From: a virus
Length of the DNA: 53,487 bases
Strand: one strand, 5' to 3'
IMG/VR virus record: IMGVR_UViG_3300031028_000001
Coordinates: 1-53,487 of that record
Shown here: positions 48,150 to 53,487 of the stretch, one piece after another
Layout of the letters: each line of letters opens with the position of its first letter
Position numbering within the stretch: the stretch's first letter is position 1
Position numbers and translations under genes: made by a program
Notes under the pieces: generated by a model
What the model was told of the DNA's origin: nothing
The model's database searches: none
Seen by the model: the letters and a program-made list of their open reading frames with translations, nothing else

Positions 48150-48479
48150 GTGCGCTGCTTCGACTTTGAGAACCATGATGGCGAGCTTGTTCCGCACGTT
48201 GCGTTGTCACTGCGCGAGCGCCAGATTTTGAGCCTGCTGGTTCGCTGTCATCCGATCCGAGACATCGCCGATATTCTGGGGATTTCCCCGCATACGGTCA
48301 AGTCCTGCCTGCGCAAACTCAGCGTGGCATTAGAGTGCCATGGGCGGGCCGAGCTGGTCAGGTGGAGTCTGTGTTATCCGCAGGCGTTGGGAGGAGGCGC
48401 GGCGCCGCAGGTGGTCCATGCGGAAGGGTGTCTGTGTGGAGCGGCGTATTGTCAGATTGGTATTCACCGGGTCGGGTGA
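48150..48479 (+). CDS. Second small LuxR-type HTH protein
   Basis: This is a 109-residue protein with GTG start. Residues about 19-72 (LSLRERQILSLLVRCHPIRDIADILGISPHTVKSCLRKL) form a GerE/LuxR HTH. The C-terminal part carries two Cys (GCLCGAAYC) that might bind metal. Like the 42762 protein it lacks a sensory domain. It is the first plus-strand gene of the right accessory region and could control the neighbouring operons. Confidence 0.75.
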   Translation: MRCFDFENHDGELVPHVALSLRERQILSLLVRCHPIRDIADILGISPHTVKSCLRKLSVALECHGRAELVRWSLCYPQALGGGAAPQVVHAEGCLCGAAYCQIGIHRVG

Positions 48480-48581
48480 GAATTCTGAAGTGCTGGTTTA
48501 GAATTCTCATGGCTTGGGCGACTCTCGCTCGGTTCGCGGCGCTTCGAACATTGGAACATTCCCATTGGGGCTTCGCGACGT

Positions 48582-48800
48582 TCAGCCGCTTACGTCGTCT
48601 TGATGGCTCTTCAGCGCCTCGGTGTCAGGGCTGCTTTTTGCGGGCGTTGTCGGGTCATTGATCCGTAACGCAGCCTCCGCTATCAACCTAGCCTCGTCTC
48701 CATCGTGCGCAAGCCCTGGCAGCGCGATGATCTCCCGGAAAGCGCTCTCGTAACGCTCGATCTTGGCCAGCAGGTACCCGACGCTACGTTTAGTTAACAC
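48582..48800 (-). CDS. Hypothetical protein behind repeat C5
   Basis: This is a 72-residue protein from GTG 48800; GGGAGAGAG inside copy C5 serves as ribosome-binding site, the same arrangement as at 6565. Mostly helical (VGYLLAKIERYESAFREII...). Not similar to the 6362 protein, so it is the leader and not the gene that is repeated. Confidence 0.45.
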   Translation of the reverse strand: MLTKRSVGYLLAKIERYESAFREIIALPGLAHDGDEARLIAEAALRINDPTTPAKSSPDTEALKSHQDDVSG

Positions 48801-48802
48801 GG

Positions 48803-48896
48803 CGCTCTCTCCCTCTCTACGCAAAGCCTTGCACGGCAGACCACCGCTCAACAGCCATCCATCATAGCGCGCGATTGAAAGGCATCGAAGCACCCA
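48803..48896 (-). repeat. Dispersed repeat family C, copy C5
   Basis: On the minus strand: TTGGGTGCTTCGATGCC, CAATCGCGCG, GATGGATGGCTG, TGCCGTGCAAGG and GCGTAGAGAGGGAGAG. It parallels C4 over its whole length and lies directly upstream of a start codon. Confidence 0.75.
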
Positions 48897-48910
48897 AGAG
48901 AAAAGACCGT

Positions 48911-48950
48911 CATGATACGGTGATGATAAATTATCAAGACCACATCATGA
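48911..48950. promoter_or_regulatory. Nested palindromes in a divergent gap (operator candidate)
   Basis: TGATAA-A-TTATCA (48924-48936) is a perfect 13-bp palindrome; around it TGATG (48921) pairs with CATCA (48943) and CATGAT (48911) with ATCATG (48944-48949). The region is AT-rich and lies between the divergent 48582 and 48987 genes, an ideal spot for a dimeric regulator. Confidence 0.5.
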
Positions 48951-48986
48951 TCCCCTCTGGCCCACCGCGTGCCTTCCTCACTGGTG

Positions 48987-49370
48987 ATGCCCTCGTTTCT
49001 GTTTCGAATCGGTACACTCGCGTTGCTTTTTGGGACGCTGGCGCCTGGCTGTGTTCCAGAATGGAACGCCCGCGGCGAAGTGCGGGACCAGGGGCGGCCG
49101 CCGGCAGTCAGCAGGCCGAGCATACGGCACCGCGCGAATTACTGCGTCACGTGCGAGCGAACGCCAGCCGGCCGGATTCGTCGCAGCTCAACCGCGCGGC
49201 GCACGTTTGAACGTTTGCAGCCTTGCCCGTCGACGGGAGCGGAAACGGGATCCTGCCCTGGCTACGTGATCGACCACATCGTGCCGTTGAAGCGCGGCGG
49301 CGCCGATTCACCGGACAACATGCAGTGGCAGAGCATCGAAGAATCGAAGGCCAAGGACCGATTGGAATAA
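48987..49370 (+). CDS. HNH endonuclease with N-terminal export signal
   Basis: This is a 127-residue protein from ATG 48987 (GTG 48969 possible). A hydrophobic N-terminus (FLFRIGTLALLFGTLAPGC) looks like a signal peptide or lipobox. The C-terminal part PCPSTGAETGSCPGYVIDHIVPLKRGGADSPDNMQWQ is a known small HNH nuclease type. HNH proteins of this type with export signals occur in bacteria. Possible roles include degrading foreign DNA or nutrient DNA outside the cytoplasm, or excluding other phages. Confidence 0.7.
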   Translation: MPSFLFRIGTLALLFGTLAPGCVPEWNARGEVRDQGRPPAVSRPSIRHRANYCVTCERTPAGRIRRSSTARRTFERLQPCPSTGAETGSCPGYVIDHIVPLKRGGADSPDNMQWQSIEESKAKDRLE

Positions 49371-49537
49371 TTCACCCAAGCACCGATTGGCGCGGGTTTG
49401 GCGAGGCTTGGCGCGGCATTCCACTACGTCTCGACGTCACTGCACAGATGCGCAATATGGTATTCCCAATCAGGACGAATAAGGTCGTTATCCTGCATTC
49501 AACCTTCAAGTGATGGTTTAGCTGCTCAAGCGATGCT

Positions 49538-49813
49538 TTAACTCTTGGCGCCGGACGCCGGCTCTTCCACGATGACGCGGAATCTGAATTTCTGAGCCTC
49601 GTGGGTGAGAGTGCGGTATGCCTGCATGAAATGCTTGATGGGTTCCCTGACCGAGATTTCCTCGAAGCTCACTCCGCAACCGCCGCACGATGCTGGGGCC
49701 TGAGTGTTCGCGCCGGCGTCAATCGTAAGCCTAGCCTTGCAGTTGGAGCACGTGATCTCCAGATACCGGAGATCGGTGAAATCGAGGGCGGTCAGTTTGG
49801 TCATGGAGAGCAT
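49538..49813 (-). CDS. Zinc-ribbon protein, third gene of HEPN operon
   Basis: This is a 91-residue protein. CSNCKARL (about residue 23) and CGGCGVSFEE (about residue 44) form a zinc ribbon; the rest is helical (HFMQAYRTLTHEAQKF). Its ATG is 1 bp from the stop of the previous gene. It may be a partner of the HEPN-like protein encoded first in the operon. Confidence 0.6.
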   Translation of the reverse strand: MLSMTKLTALDFTDLRYLEITCSNCKARLTIDAGANTQAPASCGGCGVSFEEISVREPIKHFMQAYRTLTHEAQKFRFRVIVEEPASGAKS

Positions 49814-49814
49814 G

Positions 49815-50036
49815 TTAACTCTTCGGCAGTGAGATCTTGCCCCTGCCTCCGAGCGAGATGCCCTGCGCGTCGAGGGTTGGCACCGGGCGCGCGTGGGTTG
49901 CGATCGGCGTGCGCTGCTTGCGTTGCCATTGCAGTTCTTCGAGAATGGCTGCGAGATACAGTTCGATCCCATAGCTCTCGGTCGTGGGTGATGGGGTGGG
50001 CAACCGCTTGCCGCTCAAGCTTTCCATAGGATTCAC
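49815..50036 (-). CDS. Small protein, second gene of HEPN operon
   Basis: This is a 73-residue protein with GTG start overlapping the stop of the HEPN-like gene (GTGA). One helix (IELYLAAILEELQWQRKQRT) and a basic tail. Tight coupling suggests a stoichiometric partner, as antitoxins often are, but there is no recognisable antitoxin fold. Confidence 0.5.
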   Translation of the reverse strand: MNPMESLSGKRLPTPSPTTESYGIELYLAAILEELQWQRKQRTPIATHARPVPTLDAQGISLGGRGKISLPKS

Positions 50037-50914
50037 TCTTTTATCCCGCCTTCAGCCAGCGCTTGCATGAAATCCTTTACGTGTCCGAGCACGCTCAACG
50101 CTCTGCCTTGGTCGTAGGGCACATCCGAAACATGCATGACGTGGTTCCGCCACGCATCCTTCAAAAACATGAAATGGGTTGCCGCTTGCGAGCAGAATTT
50201 CTGTTGCTCCTTCCAGTCGGGACCGAGGCTGGAATTCATTTTTCTGATTTCTTTCTCCACCGCTTCGATGACGTTGTGCCAGTTGGTATGACTGAAATCC
50301 ACACCGAACTTTACTGCCAGGGTGCGGAGCCCCCGCTCAAGAACTCTCATCAAATGGTATACAGCCGCCTCTCCTTGCTCAAGCGCGTAGCAGTTGCCGG
50401 CATCTCGAATTTCGGTGATGCACGACGGGAATGCTGTGTTAACCGCTATTCCGAACAGATCGTCTTTCTGGAAGTACTTCTCGTTTTCCTCCCGGATTCT
50501 GAGAAAGACCCGCTTCCGGAGTTCCGCAGAAAACGAAAACCTCAAAGTATCCAGATCGCTCAACATCTCGTGGTATGTATATGCCTCGCCTTTTCGAAGT
50601 ATCTGGGCCTCGTGGTGTGAGATCAGGCCTGAAGTGTGCTCCAAGGCTAGAGCATCGCATTCCTTTCGCATCTCGGAAAGAGATTTTGATAGCGCTTGAC
50701 GCAGTGAGGCGTCAACCGTCGTCGGGCGAGAACTGGAAGACATAATCTTGGCGTGTTGGTATTGGTTTTCAAGGTGGCAAACAACCTCGTAGAAACCGAA
50801 GGCGTACCTCTCCAGCATGTCCCATAGGCTCACCAGCCTGTTGGAATTCTCGCCGTCGAGGCAGGCTGGTAGCGCGTCCTTACGGGAAGAAACCGCTTCG
50901 TCAATTGCCAACAT
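50033..50914 (-). CDS. HEPN-like helical protein
   Basis: This is a 293-residue, all-helical protein. Near the C-terminus RNHVMH (about residues 256-261) fits the R-x4-H motif of HEPN ribonuclease folds, preceded by QGEAAVYHLMRVLERGLRTLA, a segment I have seen in uncharacterised bacterial proteins next to such motifs. HEPN proteins are often RNases in toxin-antitoxin or abortive infection systems. Here a defence or superinfection-exclusion role is plausible but not shown. Confidence 0.55.
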   Translation of the reverse strand: MLAIDEAVSSRKDALPACLDGENSNRLVSLWDMLERYAFGFYEVVCHLENQYQHAKIMSSSSRPTTVDASLRQALSKSLSEMRKECDALALEHTSGLISHHEAQILRKGEAYTYHEMLSDLDTLRFSFSAELRKRVFLRIREENEKYFQKDDLFGIAVNTAFPSCITEIRDAGNCYALEQGEAAVYHLMRVLERGLRTLAVKFGVDFSHTNWHNVIEAVEKEIRKMNSSLGPDWKEQQKFCSQAATHFMFLKDAWRNHVMHVSDVPYDQGRALSVLGHVKDFMQALAEGGIKE

Positions 50915-51124
50915 CACAGCACCCGCGTAAGATGAAAAGTGCTGCGAACCCGCGTCAACGGGTTGGCGGTTTTTTCCAGTAAGAGTTTTTTGGGGGCCAC
51001 TTTCCGTGGCCCTTCGCTTTCCTTAGCCTAGCAACGCTGTCCTCTGAACGCGACACTTGTGTGCTGTCCTGACAACAGACGATGGGCTATTTTTCTTCGG
51101 GCAGTGGCCGTTTCAGCATGGGCC
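50915..51124. other. Non-coding gap with two hairpins
   Basis: AACCCG-CGTCAA-CGGGTT (50947-50964) is followed by GGCGG and six T (50970-50975), a possible plus-strand terminator, although no plus-strand gene ends just before it. GGGCCAC-TTTCC-GTGGCCC (50994-51012) forms a second hairpin. Repeat A9 follows. Confidence 0.45.
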
Positions 51125-51213
51125 TTTTGTGGGCCTCGATGCGTTCAGGCGCTCGCGTTCACCGCATGACTGAGCAATGTCACCCAGTCGTGCGAGTTCT
51201 TGCTGGCGTGGTG
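51125..51213 (-). repeat. Dispersed repeat family A, copy A9 (inverted, full length)
   Basis: On the plus strand: TTTTGTGGGCCTCGATGCG, CGCATGACTGAG, TGTCACCC and GAGTTCTTGCTGGCGTGGTG, the reverse complement of A4 over about 89 bp. It ends 36 bp before the start of the 51250 gene. Confidence 0.8.
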
Positions 51214-51249
51214 TGGCATTGGCCATGCGAGTGCAGTTGTCGTTTGGAT

Positions 51250-51858
51250 ATGAAAAAACTGATGGCAGGCTTGGCATTATTCGCGGGCGCGGCTTTCGGA
51301 CAGGTGAATGCCGCAAGCCTTACAGCATCACAGGTTCAATCTGCGATTCAGAAAGGCCAGGAGTATAAATCTCCAGACAAGTTCCTCAGTAAAGGACTCC
51401 TGGGAAGGCGTGTGGAAATTGGCAGGTATACCACGGTCACTTTCTTTAACGACTGGCAGGACATTGCCCTTGCTTCCGCAGAGGCTCGGTTCGAGATGCG
51501 CGAATTGAAGGTTGTCGATACCCACCCTGTTGGACTGCTGCACGCGTATGTTGAAGTTCAGTTGAATACCAACGGCTTTACGGCATGGAACTTGAGAGAT
51601 GCTGAAAACGCCGACGCACATTCCCATCGTTCCAATCTCGTTATTACGATCAGCGGCAATGCAATTCAGCCAGTTGCACGTCGGGTTGTGGCGAACAAGG
51701 GCCACACGGTTGTGATGGCCTTCGATTTCGCCGTTTCGCCTGAAGATCTTTTGAACCCCGTGACGGTTACCACGATCGACGGGGACGACGGACGCCGGCA
51801 TCATAAGACGGCCGATCTGGCGGGAATCCTATCGCCTGAGTGGGATTCCAGGCATTAA
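51250..51858 (+). CDS. Secreted hypothetical protein
   Basis: This is a 202-residue protein from ATG 51250. Residues 1-21 (MKKLMAGLALFAGAAFGQVNA) are a signal peptide. The mature part has an N-terminal helical stretch (ASQVQSAIQKGQEYKSPDKFL) and a beta-rich C-terminal half. Similar proteins exist in Acidobacteriota as far as I recall, function unknown. The longer frame upstream is repeat A9, so Met at 51250 was chosen. Probably a lysogenic or host-derived accessory gene. Confidence 0.6.
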   Translation: MKKLMAGLALFAGAAFGQVNAASLTASQVQSAIQKGQEYKSPDKFLSKGLLGRRVEIGRYTTVTFFNDWQDIALASAEARFEMRELKVVDTHPVGLLHAYVEVQLNTNGFTAWNLRDAENADAHSHRSNLVITISGNAIQPVARRVVANKGHTVVMAFDFAVSPEDLLNPVTVTTIDGDDGRRHHKTADLAGILSPEWDSRH

Positions 51859-52174
51859 ACCTGCTTCCCGAATCGTCCTTCGCCCTTCATTCGCTGAAAT
51901 CTTTCGTCCGGCCGTGTCAGCCCCATCACGGTACTGTTACACTGACGGTTTCGTTCTGGGATGGCTATGAGTTCCTCAGCTAAAAATCGGTACCCAGAAC
52001 AGTACTTACAATCGCGCTGTCGTGCGCAAAAATGAAATGTCGGGCGGGCCGGCCAGCCTTCCCGATTAGCAATAAGGATTGAGGACGGCGCAGGCCGGCG
52101 GCTCCCTCAGCCAATGGGTGTCTCCTGCGCCGCTTCCTCAGCCCTAAGACACGGGGCGAGCGATGGAAGCCCAC
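51859..52174. other. Gap of 316 bp without genes
   Basis: No convincing ORF. It holds the inverted repeat at 52086-52132 and two short GGTAC/GTACC-containing segments (about 51934 and 51990). It lies downstream of both flanking genes. Confidence 0.6.
52086..52132 (-). other. Inverted repeat downstream of integrase 2
   Basis: CGGCGCAGG (52086-52094) and CCTGCGCCG (52124-52132) are perfect 9-bp arms with a 29-base loop. It lies 43 bp downstream of the integrase stop. It may be a terminator (no T-run) or a recombination-site arm. Confidence 0.4.
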
Positions 52175-53110
52175 TCAGAGACCACGCATCGACGACGCGT
52201 TAGCCCGAAAGGGATCCCCCTCACGAAAGTATCTTCGCAGCGTGACCAGCGATCGATGGCCCGTCTGGCGCGCAATCGTAAATTCATTGACGCCGGCCGC
52301 GACGGCCGTTGTGACAAAACCGGAACGCAGCGAGTGCGCCGCATAGTCCCTGGGATTCAGATCGATACTGCGGATGGCGGCTTTCAGGATGTTCGCCACT
52401 GCGACAGGCTGCAATCGCTGGAAGGGCCACCGCAGACGGCGGAACAGCGGTCCACTGTCAGAGCCTCGGATCTCGAGATACGCGCGGAGGGCGCCTACGG
52501 CATCCGTTTCCGGTTGCTGCCCGGGTTCCACGCCGATCAATCGCCCTACGCCAGCCTGATCCTGTTTCTCGCGGTCCAGGACGACGACTATGCCCTTTGG
52601 GACCCATCGGATGTCATCCAGGTCCAGCGCCACGATATCCGATCTCCTCAGAGCCGTGGCGAAGGTCAGAGTGAGCACCGCCCGATTTCGGATGTCGCCT
52701 GGTCGTGTGCTTCCCAGCATTGCAGCGCAGATCCGGCGGAGGTCCTCGATCCGCAGCGGCGTCTTCTGGTCGGGCTTCTCGCAACGAAGTCTTTGCGCGG
52801 ATATCAGAAACTGCCGGATGGCGAGAGGTTCCGGAATTGGAATCCTAGCAGACCGATGCGCATCGTTCACGGCGTTCATGTAAACCCGCGCGCTTTCGAT
52901 CTTGCCTCCGGAAAGAAGCGAATCGGTGAGATACAGAATCACTGTTTCGGCCGACGCTGGAAATGGGCAGCGATTGGCGCGACCGCACCAAAGAGTGAAT
53001 CGCCTCCAGCTCTCTCGGTAGCAATCGCGAGTGCGCGGGGCCTGCACCGATTCGTCGATGCGCGCGCGGTAGTCGAACAGTTTTTTGAAGTCGGGGGAGC
53101 CTTCAAGCAT
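52175..53110 (-). CDS. Tyrosine recombinase / integrase 2
   Basis: This is a 311-residue protein. Arg155 (LRRSD), Lys182 (DREKQDQ), His259-xx-Arg262 (AHSLRSGF), His285 (TGHRS) and Tyr294 (RRYFREGD) are all present. It shares AHSLRSGFVT and overall layout with integrase 1 but little else, so it is a diverged relative, not a recent duplicate. As the last gene before the right edge, it is a candidate for the prophage integrase, or marks another integrated element. Confidence 0.85.
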   Translation of the reverse strand: MLEGSPDFKKLFDYRARIDESVQAPRTRDCYRESWRRFTLWCGRANRCPFPASAETVILYLTDSLLSGGKIESARVYMNAVNDAHRSARIPIPEPLAIRQFLISAQRLRCEKPDQKTPLRIEDLRRICAAMLGSTRPGDIRNRAVLTLTFATALRRSDIVALDLDDIRWVPKGIVVVLDREKQDQAGVGRLIGVEPGQQPETDAVGALRAYLEIRGSDSGPLFRRLRWPFQRLQPVAVANILKAAIRSIDLNPRDYAAHSLRSGFVTTAVAAGVNEFTIARQTGHRSLVTLRRYFREGDPFRANASSMRGL

Positions 53111-53487
53111 CTGCCCACTGTGGTTACTTTACGGCGCGGAATTCAATCCGTACCCGGCCTGAAAAGTACCGGGACGCGCATAAGCCCAGTTATAGTGACT
53201 CAGTCATCGGGCAGTATTCAAAACAAAGAAGTTCTGAGGCTGGGGGGCCTATGGATATAGTATCCGAAGTGCCCGGGGTCCTCGCAGCACGCGCCGCGCG
53301 TAGTCCACCTTCCGTAACACTTTGACGCTCTGAACTGCACCCAGTCACTGCCAAGAAACGAAGTGCTGTTCCGAGCTGAACGCGTCCCGGAAGGCTATTC
53401 ATATTTCTACCACGGTTCTGTGGTCGATTGAAACCCTCTCTGGGCGCATTTCCTTGCGGCCCACCGGCGCGCCTCACCGCCGGCAAC
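53111..53487. other. Right-end gap without a supported gene
   Basis: I see no convincing gene. A minus-strand frame covering most of it (from 53486) has no start context and a biased composition. The region upstream of integrase 2 could hold its promoter and attachment site, but I could not define one. Confidence 0.5.

Noticed and set aside
53190-53486. 98-codon minus-strand frame at the right edge
   Set aside because: It has shadow-like Arg/Gly/Pro composition, no start context and runs off the window.

Overview
The window is phage DNA, most likely a prophage or temperate siphophage contig, with about 60% GC and dense, overlapping genes. The head genes follow the lambda order: terminase small and large subunits, gpW-like, portal, S49 protease/scaffold, decoration protein, gpE-like capsid, FII-like. 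They are followed by a tail tube protein, a tail-assembly chaperone with a -1 frameshift, a 1050-residue tape measure and long tail-tip proteins. Two tyrosine recombinases indicate a temperate lifestyle. Three signal peptides cleaved before Gln, collagen-like and discoidin-bearing proteins, and the general gene style suggest an Acidobacteriota (Bryobacter/Solibacter-like) host. That host assignment is inference.

Layout. 1-5354 (+): about 18 small early genes, nearly all coupled by ATGA or TGATG overlaps, many with zinc ribbons. The first full gene carries TGTACA iterons beside an AT-rich tract, a lambda-ori-like arrangement. 5448-8070: a zinc-finger gene, a tRNA-like locus and a minus-strand cluster with an HNH (DUF968-like) gene. 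8071-9343: a regulatory hub with consensus promoters, a 17-bp palindromic operator used at two promoters and a near-leaderless gene. 9436-17679 (-): three proteins with Sec signal peptides (collagen, pectate-lyase-like and beta-propeller-like parts), bracketed by two same-orientation copies of a dispersed repeat. 17780-40868 (-): tail and head genes, with a Mu Gam-like protein among the connector genes. 40993-44109 (-): integrase, a Q-position regulator, a LuxR-type HTH, membrane proteins (holin candidates) and a stand-alone CheY-like receiver. 44189-46577: an IS1595-family transposon with 24-bp inverted repeats, an 8-bp target duplication and five passenger genes. 46583-53487: small phage genes, a second LuxR HTH, a secreted HNH nuclease, a HEPN-like three-gene operon, a secreted protein and the second tyrosine recombinase.

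Two families of short dispersed repeats are scattered through the window. Family A (about 50-90 bp) has nine copies. Family C (about 50-95 bp) has five. They lie in gene gaps or form the ends of genes, on both strands. One A copy interrupts a small phage gene right after its conserved start. Together with the bracketing of the secreted-protein cassette, this suggests that the repeats are mobile or serve as recombination seams. I recognised no endolysin, replicative helicase, polymerase or clear CI-type repressor, so the phage probably extends beyond the left edge.
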